DNA of 64,000 nt from CAYOUV01 sp963790075 (GCA_963790075.1 CAWBNG010000003.1:620001-684000), one strand, 5' to 3'. Shown: positions 1 to 8,411, counted from the first letter of the stretch. A program made the numbers and translations. Notes: generated by a model from the sequence alone, not told the origin.

Positions 1-1
1 C

Positions 2-85
2 TCGCCCGAACTGGCTGACCGCGAAAAAACCTATCACCAGAGATTAATGGAATCCCTTGACGCAAAAGATAATGGATCATCTTGA
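2..85 (+). CDS. C-terminal end of an unidentified protein (partial)
   Basis: The window opens inside a reading frame that gives about 27 residues with natural composition (ending DAKDNGSS) before a TGA at 83-85. The start lies outside the window. It is too short to assign a family. The following 150 bases are AT-rich and hold no gene. Confidence 0.4.
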   Translation, partial: SPELADREKTYHQRLMESLDAKDNGSS

Positions 86-235
86 TCTATTGGCCGCTAC
101 AACCACTGCCAACTGCTCAATACCAGTTCCAGCGAACATTTCCAGCACTCTTTCCATGTTTTCTCGTGAAGATTTTTTGTTCTATTGAATTGAAGATTGT
201 TTTTATGTAACATATTCTTTACATCAAAAATTACA

Positions 236-264
236 TTGTTGCGGGGCATTCGCCTGCCTATAAT
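236..264 (+). promoter_or_regulatory. Sigma70-type promoter for the secreted protein gene
   Basis: TTGTTG at 236-241 and TATAAT at 259-264 are separated by 17 bases and sit about 60 bases upstream of the start codon at 324. An AAGGAG ribosome-binding site at 311-316 fits that start. The -10 is perfect; the -35 is weaker. Confidence 0.55.
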
Positions 265-323
265 GACCCTCCCCAGTCCTTTACCTGGCGCGGGTTTATT
301 TATTTAACCCAAGGAGAAATATC

Positions 324-764
324 ATGAAGAAAATTCACATTCTCACATTTATCCTATCAATTATTACTATTCTCGCAGTAGTATTCCCCTTCGGCGTCAA
401 TGCAGCGCCAATGACAAAAAATAAAGATGGCGTAAGGGTCTTTCATGGGAAGTGGGTCTCTGTCCGTGCAGGAATCCATCAAACCCTAAAGATTAGGTGT
501 GATTCGGAGACTAATTATTGCAAATTGTCATTGGTTGCCAAGGAATCCAGATCTTGTACCGCAGCATATGGTGAGCCAACCGATGCGCTTCTCAAAGGTG
601 AAGGACCTGTTCAGGTAATTGACCAGACCATTGAACTCTTTGTTGATGCATACTGCCTCACCAAACCTCCCACTTACACTGCCACATTCCTGGTTACATT
701 TACCTACAACGAGATGGACGATACCCTCACGGACAATCTTGGCGCTGTTTGGTACCGTAAATAA
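324..764 (+). CDS. Secreted small hypothetical protein
   Basis: A 146-residue protein with a clear Sec signal peptide: basic MKK, a hydrophobic stretch to about residue 25, then a cleavage-like NAA. The mature part has five cysteines (three pairs are not obvious) and a beta-rich pattern ending in LGAVWYRK, which suggests a small disulphide-bonded extracellular domain. I do not recognise the family. It has its own promoter and a good AAGGAG ribosome site, and it is followed by a strong hairpin and an attC-like spacer, so it is probably a single-gene unit in an accessory region. Confidence 0.7.
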   Translation: MKKIHILTFILSIITILAVVFPFGVNAAPMTKNKDGVRVFHGKWVSVRAGIHQTLKIRCDSETNYCKLSLVAKESRSCTAAYGEPTDALLKGEGPVQVIDQTIELFVDAYCLTKPPTYTATFLVTFTYNEMDDTLTDNLGAVWYRK

Positions 765-809
765 TTCAGGATTATTTATCCAATTACCTGGAAGTAGTGC
801 AGGTGAAAA

Positions 810-837
810 CGCCACCTCCGATTTGAGGGAGGTGGCG
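810..837 (+). terminator. Strong hairpin after the secreted protein gene
   Basis: CGCCACCTCC pairs perfectly with GGAGGTGGCG around an 8-base loop, about 45 bases after the stop codon. No T-run follows, so it may stop transcription poorly or instead be part of the palindromic spacer that continues to 960. Confidence 0.5.
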
Positions 838-1055
838 TAGCCAATCTGCGCGATGCGGAGCCAGTCTTGTTAATCCGTCACGTCCCTGATGGGATGCTAT
901 CCCTTTCACCCTACGGGTACAGGCAGGGACGATGCCGCAAACGGTTAGGCGGCAGCCAGCACAGCACGGATACATTGAAATAAATAGTAGCTTCGGAGAT
1001 TTAAAAATACGCTAATCGGAATACCGATGCAGTTGACTCGGAACTGAATTCCAGC
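838..1055 (+). repeat. attC-like palindromic spacer, 5' region
   Basis: No gene is visible here. The stretch has several self-complementary pieces (CCCTGATGGG, ACCCTACGGGT) and a GTTAGGC at 944-950, which matches the R' core consensus GTTRRRY of integron attC sites. Similar spacers follow at 1481-1731, 25311-25540 and 26155-26289. A role as a cassette recombination site is inferred; no integrase gene is present in the window. Confidence 0.35.
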
Positions 1056-1067
1056 AGGGAGGGTTAA

Positions 1068-1480
1068 ATGAGCGCTTCAGATTTATTACTTACTTGGAGT
1101 AGTGGTGGGAAGGCATGTGCCTGGAAGGAAGCCCGGAAAGCGCAATCCACCAGGACATCGCACCGCAACCCCATGAGAAAGTGGTCTCTAAACACCGTTA
1201 CTCCGCGTTTTACAACACCGATTTGGAGACCGTCTTACGCTGTCTCAAGGTCGAAGATATCGTGGTAACCGGCGTTATGACCAACTTGTGTTGCGAATCG
1301 ACCGCACGCGATGCTTACTTCCGGGATTACCGGGTATTTTTCTTGGCGGACGGAACGGGCAGTGTCACCGAGGAGTTGCATCAAGCCAGCCTGCTCAACC
1401 TGTCTTTTGATTTCGCTTGGGTGACGGATGTTGAGACCATCGTGGCTCAATTGCGCGAAGAACCCATACCCAATCCATAA
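1068..1480 (+). pseudogene. Broken isochorismatase-family hydrolase behind a foreign start
   Basis: The frame at 1115-1480 encodes the C-terminal two-thirds of a cysteine hydrolase of the isochorismatase family: KHRYSAFYNTDLE carries the catalytic Lys and GVMTNLCCESTARDA the catalytic Cys. The N-terminal part with the catalytic Asp is missing, and this frame is closed by a TAG at 1100. Just upstream, a start with a fine GGGAGGG ribosome site at about 1056-1062 opens MSASDLLLTWSSGGKA in another frame, which resembles the N-terminus of Dph6-type ATP pyrophosphatases. The two pieces look joined by a deletion, leaving a dead chimera. The isochorismatase call is firm; the Dph6 origin is tentative. 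Confidence 0.65.
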
Positions 1481-1731
1481 ATTTGCTTTGGGCAGATGCA
1501 TTTGGCTTGCCAACCTGCGCCTCGCAGCTCACCCACCGCTTTACGAGTATAGGCGGGTACGCGGAGCGTTCGGCCTGGCTGCGTGCCATAATGATCGAGT
1601 TGGCTTGCCCATCCGCCCTGCTGGTAAACTTATCCCCTTTCGGGGACCTTCGGCAGGGCGCTTACCCTACGGGATGGATATCGCGGACGCACACCGTTAG
1701 CCCGCTAATTACGCCACCGTTTTGAGTATTC
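1481..1731 (+). repeat. attC-like palindromic spacer before the DUF692-like gene
   Basis: A non-coding spacer rich in short inverted repeats (for example TCCCCTTTCGGGGA and ACCCTACGGGAT). It ends at 1696-1705 with GTTAGCCCGC, the exact complement of GCGGGCTAAC, which closes the following gene at 2509-2518. Paired ends of this type are the signature of integron attC sites, though GTTAGCC deviates by one base from the GTTRRRY consensus. Confidence 0.4.
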
Positions 1732-1734
1732 TTG

Positions 1735-2517
1735 ATGCCCAATTTGACAGTGAATTTCTCTGAATCTTTAGCAAGACTTATCCGCAGGCATGATGCCCCA
1801 ATCGATGGCATTGAAGTCGGTCCCTGGTTCACTCCGGAGAAGATCAATTTTCTACAACACGAATACCCGGAATGGCATTTTCAATTTCATGCAAGTAGCT
1901 TCATTACCCGATATCAATATTGGCGCGGGGCACTCGACCAATTGTGCAAATACCTCGCATGTACTCAAAGCCAATGGGTTTCGTTGCATATAGAATTATT
2001 ACCGGTATTGGTATACATGATGAGTTCCCGTTTTAGTTTACATCTGACCCCACCAGGTATTGAAAAAGCAAAAAGCAAGTTTATTCGATTGCTGTCAGAA
2101 GTTAGGGATGCCGTGGAACTTCCCATTATTCTCGAAAACCTACCATCATTGCCCAAAGAGAAATATGCTTATGCAGCAGACCCATCAGCAGTGAGCGATA
2201 TTGTAAGAACAACTGATTCTGGGTTTCTATTAGATATACCTCACGCACGAATAGCTGCGTCATATCAGGGTATGGATGCTGAGAGTTATCTGGAAAAGTT
2301 GCCTCTTGAACGAATAGTTCAAATTCATGTAAGCGGTATCAGAAATATAGATGGCTATCTCCGAGATATGCATGAAGAGATGCAGGATGAAGACTACGCT
2401 CTATTGAAATGGGTAATGGGAAGAAGTAAGCCAAAGGTCGTGACGCTAGAGTATTTTTGAGAACTGGGTGCATTGCGAGAACAATTATGGAAGCTTCGAG
2501 AAATTATTGCGGGCTAA
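1735..2517 (+). CDS. DUF692/xylose-isomerase-like TIM-barrel protein with an in-frame TGA
   Basis: The protein has the pattern of DUF692 (MNIO) and related TIM-barrel proteins: HFQFHASSF, SLHIELLP, ILENLPS, LLDIPHARIAA, IVQIHVSG and a C-terminal TLEYF. His, Asp and Glu at strand ends would bind metal. MNIO enzymes usually modify cysteine-containing peptides, but no precursor peptide is seen nearby, so substrate is unknown. The frame meets TGA at 2458-2460 and then continues without interruption as ELGALREQLWKLREIIAG to a TAA at 2515-2517 that lies inside the attC-like GCGGGCTAAC. The family's C-terminal helix is thus encoded beyond the stop, which points to a nonsense mutation or readthrough. 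A TTG at 1732 is an alternative start; there is no clear ribosome site. Confidence 0.6.
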
Positions 2518-2518
2518 C
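2509..2518 (+). repeat. attC R''-like end GCGGGCTAAC overlapping the stop codon
   Basis: This decamer contains the distal TAA of the DUF692-like gene. The same decamer, also holding the stop codon, ends the hydrolase gene at 27095-27104, and its complement precedes the DUF692-like gene. Stop codons inside the attC end are usual in integron gene cassettes. Confidence 0.45.
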
Positions 2519-2687
2519 ACAACGTACACACACACGCACACACAGATGAAAGGGGAAGTCAAGAGTGCCGATGAATTAAGAATTAGGTGGTTGCATTGTT
2601 GCGCAAGGAAGCGAAAAAGCAACAGCACCCGACCACCGCTTTTTAAAAGTTGCTTAAAAGCGTTGACAAGGGTTGTATAATATTGTT

Positions 2688-2763
2688 GAGCGTCGAGCCC
2701 GCAAAACCCCGCGTGGGTCTCCTTAACCGGAGTTACTTAATTGGGACGGCGCTCTCCTTTTTT
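2688..2763 (+). ncRNA. Small structured element ending in a T-run
   Basis: GAGCGTC at the start pairs with GGCGCTC at the end (one G-U), enclosing at least two local hairpins (ACCC..GGGT and CTCC..GGAG), and is followed by CTCCTTTTTTT. A TATAAT lies just upstream. The shape fits either an elaborate intrinsic terminator or a short leader or regulatory RNA of about 75 bases. It matches no riboswitch class that I know. It lies just beyond the 3' end of the IS110 transposase and could also belong to that element's end. Confidence 0.35.
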
Positions 2764-3960
2764 TAATTTCGAGGGCGGCAATGGGATCGGTTTCTTCGAA
2801 CCCCAGGGAATACTGGTCAACTCCTGCCCTATGCCCAATGCATCCAGACGCTCACGCGCAAATTGTGCCGCCGTTTGACGCCCAGGACGATTTTCCTTTC
2901 CGACTGCGTAGGCAAAGCGCAGCATTTTCTCCGATACCTTTTCAGTTTCCGCAAAGCGATCCGCAACCTTGCGAGCCAGCACATGTCAGACGGTTACCAA
3001 TAACTTGCGCGCGATGGCTACTATCGCTTTGTTGTAGCCCAGCCGCGGTTGTAGTCGCGCCAACTCCGCCTTCCAATGCGGATGGCTGTTCGCCACTACG
3101 TGCGCCGCTTCCACCATCGCTACCCGCAGGTCGCGCCTGCCCGCTTTCGTTATTTTTCCCGTGCGCGTCGTCAGTCCGCTGTCGTGCACCCTGGTGCCCA
3201 ATCCCGCATAGCCTACCAAGTGTTTGGCGTCTACAAATCGACAAATGTCGCCAATTGCCGCATACACCGTCACCGCAGTGATCACTCCAAAACCAGAGAT
3301 ATGCATCAGGCGTCCAATCTCTTCGTTCTCCGCCGCGATCCCCGTCATCTCTTTTTGTATGCGCGCTTCCTGCACCTCCGCAAATTGCAGCGTTTCCAGA
3401 TCGCTTTGCAGGTTCATCTTTTCCAGTTTTCCCAGCGCCAAAGCGTTCCACCAGCCATTGTTCGTTTTCGCAAAGGGATTCCCCGCAGGCGGTTTCAGGT
3501 GATGGCGTTGGATTACCGCGTGCAGACGGTTCTTCGCCTGCGTTGCCAGGCGTGTCATCTTTTGACGCTGTGCCACCAAACCGCGCAGTTCTCGTACTTC
3601 CTGCGGCGGCACCCAGATCCCTACCAGCAGCCCTTTCGCCAGCAGTCGCGCCAGGATCGAGGCGGCGATCTTGTCGTTCATCACCTGCGATCTAGTTATC
3701 AGTGCCACATGCGGTGGATGAACCACCGTCACTGAGCCTGCATACTGGATGAGTTCATCGTATAACTGCCAGGTGTTGGTTGTCATCTCCAAGACCACTT
3801 CATCCTGGCGCGTTAGATTCTTTTTCATCCAACTTTCCAGGTTCATCAGCTCCACCCGCCGCACGGGCAGGACAACGATCAAATCCGTGTCCACGCCCAG
3901 TGCAATCAGGTAGTGCTTGTGTACATCCAGTCCGATATACCGTTTTCCTTTTTCTTCCAT
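2737..3960 (-). pseudogene. IS110-family transposase interrupted by TGA
   Basis: The first 324 residues carry the N-terminal DEDD RuvC-like domain (YIGLDVHKHYLIAL, EMTTNTW, HPPHVALITRSQ) and the C-terminal Transposase_20 domain (HISGFGVITAVTVYA, LVGYAGLGTRVHDSG). A TGA at 2986-2988 follows KLLVTV, and the same frame continues HVLARKVADRFAET for 82 more codons. In relatives this point reads L-V-W-H-V-L, so TGG (Trp) has mutated to TGA. Full length would be about 407 residues. The start ATG at 3960 has an AGAGGAG ribosome site. The last ~80 residues are lost, so activity is doubtful. Confidence 0.8.
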
Positions 3961-3983
3961 AGGTGTATACTCCTCTTGGTTGC

Positions 3984-4267
3984 GCTGGCAAAACCTGCCA
4001 GCTAAGGTCGGGCACGTTTCTTTTTTAGGGCCGCTGTATCACACACAGATGCGGGCTTGCTCTCAACCTTGTGGAGCTTCCCAGTTAAGCGGATCCGAAC
4101 GGGTCAGTCACACCGTCCCGGTGTCCTTCGGGAAACACCTGAGCGGGCTTGTTCCGGGTCTAACTTGGAACTTCCCATGCACGTTTCGACTGGACCCTAA
4201 CGCAACGTTCCCGGGTATGCGTTCCCGTTCACTGAACAAACGGAGAATACCCAAAAACGTGCCCGAC
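3984..4267 (-). ncRNA. Candidate bridge RNA region of the IS110 element
   Basis: This non-coding left end lies upstream of the transposase, where IS110-group elements are known to encode the bridge (seek) RNA that pairs with donor and target DNA. GTCGGGCACGTTT at 4007-4019 is perfectly complementary to AAACGTGCCCGAC at 4255-4267 and could close a 260-base structure. A second perfect hairpin (GCTGGCA..TGCCAGC, 3984-4002) sits just before the transposase ribosome site. The guide loops were not identified, so this is a positional and structural inference. Confidence 0.5.
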
Positions 4268-4380
4268 TGCAACCCCGTCGGATTGCGTTTTCATGCTAAC
4301 ACCTGACCACTTTCTGCAGGATGTTTACCCTGCAGGGATGATCGCGCGAATGAAAACCATTGAACAGTAAAGTAATTTAC

Positions 4381-4926
4381 ATGGAAAATATCGAAGACTC
4401 ACCCACCTTGCTCGAGACCGAGCGGTTGATCCTGAGATTCCAACAAGTTTCCGACATCGACCCGCTGGTTGACCTGTGGACTGATCCGCAGGTGACACGC
4501 CACCTGGGAGGCCCACGGAATCAGGACCAGGTCCGCTCCGCGTTTGAAGAGACGGCAAAAAATCCAACTGCCGAGCAGTCTGACCTGTGGCCGGTCATCG
4601 AAAAAGAGACGGGGACGCTGGTCGGTCATTGCGGCCTGCTCGAAAAAGAAATCGAAGGCCAAGCGGAAATCGAATTGATCTACATTTTGGCCCGCTCAGC
4701 CTGGGGGCAGGGATTTGCGACCGAGATCGGAGCCGCGCTGAAGCACTACGCCTTCGAGCAACTTGGGATAAGCCGGTTGATCGCGCTGATCGAGCCTGGA
4801 AACCGGGCCTCGGAACGCGTTGCGCAAAAGTTGGGAATGCACCTGCTTAGGGAAATTCTGCGCCCCGGGGGAAGTCTGCGAAAGATGTATGTCGTTGAAC
4901 GTAACGATCACCGGGCTGCGGACTGA
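4381..4926 (+). CDS. GNAT-family N-acetyltransferase (RimJ/RimL type)
   Basis: The protein starts with ETERLILR, the typical opening of RimJ/RimL acetyltransferases, and contains the acetyl-CoA-binding stretch YILARSAWGQGFATEIGAA and the C-terminal IEPGNRASERVAQKLGM. Length (181 residues) is normal for the family. The ATG at 4381 is preferred because homologues begin close to it; an in-frame ATG lies at 4360. The acceptor (protein N-terminus or small molecule) cannot be told. It is a single gene just beyond the IS110 left end. Confidence 0.85.
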   Translation: MENIEDSPTLLETERLILRFQQVSDIDPLVDLWTDPQVTRHLGGPRNQDQVRSAFEETAKNPTAEQSDLWPVIEKETGTLVGHCGLLEKEIEGQAEIELIYILARSAWGQGFATEIGAALKHYAFEQLGISRLIALIEPGNRASERVAQKLGMHLLREILRPGGSLRKMYVVERNDHRAAD

Positions 4927-5128
4927 TCCCCCATTAGCGAAGTTCCTTATACAAGCATTTCCAATATTCTTGGCAGGAAATATAAATTTTTAGGTAGGGA
5001 GACAAATCCTTCTTCTCAAAGCAGCTCTATCGTTTACCTGACCAGTCGGTTTACCCGCTAAAAATTCTGCCCTCAATGACCAAATCCGCATAAGGCGCAG
5101 GGCGGGTAGGTACCCGCCCTGCGCCTTA

Positions 5129-5872
5129 TTACTTGTGGCCAGCAACGTAGACCTCGACTGCGGCGAGCATGAATTCCGCCAGCCGGGGATCGATCCGGTC
5201 GAAATTAGCCTTGAAGTCCGGCGAGGTGTTGTACATTTGCGCCAACCCCAACAGCTGGTCGAGATTCGGGGTCCAGAAATAGTCCATGTGCGCCCGCCAG
5301 CGTTCGACGACGGCCTGCACTTCGGGGGAATCCGCGCCCTTGGACATGGCTGCCAGCAGATCGACGTAGATCTGGTTGCCTTCGTCAAGGATGCGCTGTT
5401 TTTGTTCGGTCGAATAATTCTTCCATTTCTGGTTGGAAGCCCTGACCGTTTGCGGGTCGTACATCTGCTCGGCCTGTGCAGCATACTTCTCTTGTTGCTC
5501 TTCGCTAAAAGCGGCAAATATTTGTTTATCACTCATAGGAATGTTTCCTTTCAAATGTGCGAGTGTGTCGTCCACCGTCCGGACCAGACGCTCCAGGCGC
5601 GCGATGCGTTTGCCCAGCTCCCGCCGGTGACTTTCCAACGCCGCGAGCAGATTGAACTCACGCCCAGCCAGAATACGTTGGATCTCTTCCAGTGGCAGGT
5701 CCAGCTCACGGTAGAACAGGATCTGCTGCAGGCGCAGCAGGGACTCCTCCCCGTAGTAGCGATAGCCGTTCTCGCCCACACGGGACGGCTTGAGCAGCCC
5801 GATCTGGTCGTAATAGTGCAGTGTACGCGGGGTCACACCCGCCAGGGTGGATAACTGCTTTACGGTGTACAT
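5129..5872 (-). CDS. MerR-family regulator with TipAS ligand-binding domain
   Basis: The N-terminal MerR helix-turn-helix (MYTVKQLSTLAGVTPRTLHYYDQIGLL, residues 1-27) and wing are followed by a coiled coil (to ~105) and a C-terminal TipAS domain (about 112-247; FAAFSEEQQEKYAAQAEQMY, WTPNLDQLLGLAQMY) that in relatives binds thiopeptides and other multidrug ligands. The start at 5872 is set by the promoter, which overlaps a longer frame. A second start at 5536 (MSDKQIF), with an AGGAA site 8 bases ahead, would yield the TipAS domain alone, as happens in Streptomyces tipA. It probably regulates itself through the operator at 5938-5968. Confidence 0.88.
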   Translation of the reverse strand: MYTVKQLSTLAGVTPRTLHYYDQIGLLKPSRVGENGYRYYGEESLLRLQQILFYRELDLPLEEIQRILAGREFNLLAALESHRRELGKRIARLERLVRTVDDTLAHLKGNIPMSDKQIFAAFSEEQQEKYAAQAEQMYDPQTVRASNQKWKNYSTEQKQRILDEGNQIYVDLLAAMSKGADSPEVQAVVERWRAHMDYFWTPNLDQLLGLAQMYNTSPDFKANFDRIDPRLAEFMLAAVEVYVAGHK

Positions 5873-5937
5873 TTTGGTCTGTGTCTGCGAGTCCGGATTT
5901 CCCGCGGCAGCTGCGCTATCTCGCAATGACATGCAAC

Positions 5938-5968
5938 AGTATAAACCATGACGTAACGTCAATGTCAA
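5938..5968 (-). promoter_or_regulatory. MerR-type promoter/operator with 19-bp spacer
   Basis: On the minus strand, TTGACA (5963-5968) and TATACT (5938-5943) are separated by 19 bases, the overlong spacer typical of MerR-controlled promoters. The spacer is centred on the perfect inverted repeat TGACGTAACGTCA (5949-5961). Transcription would begin near 5931, giving a leader of about 60 bases before the MerR start. This strongly suggests autoregulation by twisting of the promoter. Confidence 0.8.
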
Positions 5969-6052
5969 GAGGTCAATATGAATCCACGCTGGACGCGCTT
6001 GCCACAGATATCACAATTGTGTACTATGAAAGTACCACGAGGAGGTGGAGAG

Positions 6053-6514
6053 ATGACAGTCTTGTCCGCAAATATTCTCATCCCGTTGATTTTCGTAGTC
6101 ATTGGCTTGGTGCTGATCTTCATTTATTTTCGCAGCCTGGCGCAGATGCGTGCCTCGGAAGGCTGGTCGGCCGTTCAGGGGACGGTGGTCGAATCCTGGG
6201 TGCGACGCAGCGATACCACCGATAATGACGGCAGCGTTTCGTCCAGTTACTATCCCGAAGTCCGCTACCGATACCAGGTGATGGGCAGTGAGTTTCAGGG
6301 GGAGAAGATCACTTTCGGACCCAAAGGAGGCGGCAATCACTACGCAGCCGAGAAGGTGATCGCAAAATATCCGAGTGGCGCAAACGTGATAGTCTACTAC
6401 CAGCCGGATAAGCCCGGCAATGCCGTGCTGGAACGCAGTGTTTCCAAGATGCTGTTAGTCTTTGCCATCGTCTTCGTCGCGGTAGGGATTTTCTTTTACG
6501 TCCGCTGGGGCTGA
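6053..6514 (+). CDS. DUF3592 membrane protein
   Basis: A 153-residue protein with a transmembrane helix at each end (ILIPLIFVVIGLVLIFIYF near the N-terminus and LLVFAIVFVAVGIFFYV at the C-terminus) and a beta-rich extracytoplasmic middle (VQGTVVESWVRR, YYPEVRYRYQVMGSEFQG, VIVYYQPDKPGNAVLE). This arrangement is that of DUF3592, of unknown function. The start at 6053 has a GGAGGTGGAG ribosome site. It is divergent from the MerR regulator but too far from its operator arms to be an obvious target. Confidence 0.8.
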   Translation: MTVLSANILIPLIFVVIGLVLIFIYFRSLAQMRASEGWSAVQGTVVESWVRRSDTTDNDGSVSSSYYPEVRYRYQVMGSEFQGEKITFGPKGGGNHYAAEKVIAKYPSGANVIVYYQPDKPGNAVLERSVSKMLLVFAIVFVAVGIFFYVRWG

Positions 6515-6632
6515 AGCCGCAAAAATCCAACCGCAGCTGGGACTGGTTCGCAGGGTTCCATAGAATTTCTCCGATCAATTCGAGGGGTTGATTCGAGCTG
6601 CGCAAGCGTATGCGGTGCTACAATTGTCCGCA

Positions 6633-7280
6633 ATGAATATTCTTTACACGGATGAATACCTGCTTGTTATCGATAAACCGGCTGGACTGCCAGTGTTGCC
6701 TGACGGTTGGGAGCCGGATGCGCCTTTCCTGCTCAAATTGCTGGAAGAGGAAAACGGGAAGCTTTGGGTGGTCCACCGCCTGGACAAGGTCACCAGCGGT
6801 GTGATGCTCTTTGCCCGTAACGCCGAGACGCACCGCGCCTTGAGCCTGCAGTTCGAGGGGCACCAGGTCGAGAAAAGCTACCACGCACTGGTCAACGGCC
6901 AGCCGAAATGGAAGGAACACATTGCCCGCCATCCACTGCGTGCCAACGTGGGACATAAGCACCGCACAGCGGTCGACAATCACCGTGGAAAACCGGCAGA
7001 GACTGAATTCAAAGTGCTGAAACGCTTCAGCGCCCAGGCCTTGCTCGAAGCGCGCCCGCGCACCGGGCGCACGCACCAGATCCGCGTCCACGCTTACGCC
7101 CTCGGGCATCCGCTGGTTGGGGATACGCTCTACAGCGCGCCGCCTACAGACTGGATCGAGCGTCCGGCCTTGCACGCCAAAACCCTGCAAGTCACGCACC
7201 CGCTCAGCGGCGAACGGCTGACCTTCGAAGCGCCCTACCCCGAAGATTTTGTCAGCGCTTTGCAACGCGCAGAGGTTTGA
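6633..7280 (+). CDS. RluA-family 23S rRNA/tRNA pseudouridine synthase
   Basis: Converts specific uridines in RNA to pseudouridine. The catalytic motif HRLDKVTSGVMLFARN contains the invariant Asp, and later motifs (TGRTHQIRVHAYALGHPLVGD) are typical of RluA. There is no S4 domain at the N-terminus, and the 215-residue length matches short RluA or TruC-type enzymes. The substrate position cannot be assigned from sequence. The start ATG at 6633 (MNILYTDEYLLVIDKPAGL) matches the family start. Confidence 0.9.
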   Translation: MNILYTDEYLLVIDKPAGLPVLPDGWEPDAPFLLKLLEEENGKLWVVHRLDKVTSGVMLFARNAETHRALSLQFEGHQVEKSYHALVNGQPKWKEHIARHPLRANVGHKHRTAVDNHRGKPAETEFKVLKRFSAQALLEARPRTGRTHQIRVHAYALGHPLVGDTLYSAPPTDWIERPALHAKTLQVTHPLSGERLTFEAPYPEDFVSALQRAEV

Positions 7281-7337
7281 ATCTTGTTTTCATTCGTGGT
7301 ATGCTCAAGGGCATCTTAGCGTTAGGCGAGGACCAGT

Positions 7338-8168
7338 ATGCTTCCCAACCTGCCCAATCTACATATCCTGCCGCTCCCGTCCTTGATCCTGCACGAAGAT
7401 CACGATAAACAACGCACGCTGCCCCTGGTCGAAAAATTACGCGCCCAGGGGATTTTGCGTAACCCGCCGATCGTCATGCCGTTGGACGACGGCTCGGGTC
7501 GCTACATGGTGCTGGACGGCGCCAACCGGGTGACCTCCCTGCAGGAAATGGACTTCCCTCACATCGTGGCCCAGGTGGTGGAGCGAGAGGATCCCAATGT
7601 GGCGCTGATGACCTGGAATCACATAGTCTGGGGCATGAGTGTCCGCGATTTGATCGCCGGTATCCGCGACGTGGTCGGGATCAAGCTGATGCCGATCGAT
7701 CGCAATGATCCAAACCGGCCGGAGATCGACTGTGTGCCGGTCCTGCTCCAACTGGCCGACGAGCGGACATATCTGGCCTGCACCACTGAAAATCCCCTGC
7801 AGCAGGTGGCTTACCTGCACGGCATCGTTGATACCTACAAAGACCGCGCCTTCCTCGACCGTACCAGCGAACTCGATGTAACCGCCTTCAACGAAGTCTA
7901 CAAAGACCTGACCGCGCTGATCATCTTCCCACACTTCGAAAACGAGACGATCCTTAACCTGGCTGGGCAGGGTTGCATGCTGCCGACCGGCATTACGCGT
8001 TTCACCGTCTCGCCGCGCGCGCTGCACCTGAATTATCCGTTGCACGAACTGTCCAGCGCCAAACCGATCGAGTACAAGGAAGCCTACCTGCAGCGCTGGG
8101 TCCAGGAACGGGTCAAGAACAAAGGCATCCGCTACTACGCCGAAGAGACCTTCCTGTTCGACGAATAG
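7338..8168 (+). CDS. ParB/Srx-fold protein (SbnI/SerK-like)
   Basis: The N-terminal ~100 residues carry a ParB/Srx-type fold: LILHEDHDKQRTLPLVEKL, then NPPIVMPLDDGSGRYMVLDGANRVTSL, where DGANR corresponds to the DGHHR box. The single-domain layout without a helix-turn-helix resembles SbnI and archaeal SerK, which are serine kinases; this makes a small-molecule kinase a reasonable guess over DNA partitioning. The C-terminal half is unfamiliar. It is a single gene between rluA and a lipoprotein cluster. Confidence 0.65.
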   Translation: MLPNLPNLHILPLPSLILHEDHDKQRTLPLVEKLRAQGILRNPPIVMPLDDGSGRYMVLDGANRVTSLQEMDFPHIVAQVVEREDPNVALMTWNHIVWGMSVRDLIAGIRDVVGIKLMPIDRNDPNRPEIDCVPVLLQLADERTYLACTTENPLQQVAYLHGIVDTYKDRAFLDRTSELDVTAFNEVYKDLTALIIFPHFENETILNLAGQGCMLPTGITRFTVSPRALHLNYPLHELSSAKPIEYKEAYLQRWVQERVKNKGIRYYAEETFLFDE

Positions 8169-8228
8169 GATAGCCCAAAGCGTTATAATAATCGCACCTT
8201 TTTTTGGTATGGAGAACCGTCTACTATC

Positions 8229-8411
8229 ATGGAACTTACCTTTGGACCAGCCCGGCTGGCTTTTCTGGTTTTGCTCACGACTATCGCACTGGCCGCCTGT
8301 GGAAGCGGGAACCAGCCCAGCTCCGCGGAAGAATTTTACAAACAGGGCCGGGATTATTACCAGCAGGGGCAGTATGCCCAGCGTTTGAACGAGTTGGGGG
8401 TCACGCCGTAA
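8229..8411 (+). CDS. Very short lipoprotein, probably truncated
   Basis: A 60-residue product with a lipoprotein signal (LLTTIALAAC) and then one TPR-like helix pair (EEFYKQGRDYYQQGQYAQ) that ends abruptly in RLNELGVTP. Longer TPR lipoproteins start this way, so an internal deletion is likely. A TATAAT lies at about 8186-8191. The stop codon overlaps the next gene's ATG. Confidence 0.5.
   Translation: MELTFGPARLAFLVLLTTIALAACGSGNQPSSAEEFYKQGRDYYQQGQYAQRLNELGVTP

Larger units (their letters stand above)
2737..4267 (-). mobile_element. IS110-family insertion sequence (approximate limits)
   Basis: The element consists of the interrupted DEDD transposase gene and a non-coding region of about 300 bases upstream of it. 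IS110-family elements have no clear terminal inverted repeats, so the exact ends cannot be read from this sequence. Comparison with an empty site would fix them. The placement of the long non-coding end upstream of the transposase fits the IS110 group rather than the IS1111 group. Confidence 0.7.

Noticed and set aside
2664..2683. TTGACA followed by TATAAT as a promoter
   Set aside because: The two boxes are only 7 bases apart, far too close for a sigma70 promoter; only the TATAAT with a weaker upstream box could work.
2458..2988. Alternative genetic code with TGA as Trp
   Set aside because: Many housekeeping genes here end in TGA (for example selB's neighbour SRAP) and use TGG for Trp normally.
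4255..4360. IS110 terminal inverted repeats
   Set aside because: The inverted repeat lies inside the non-coding end rather than at both ends of the element; IS110 elements typically lack terminal repeats.
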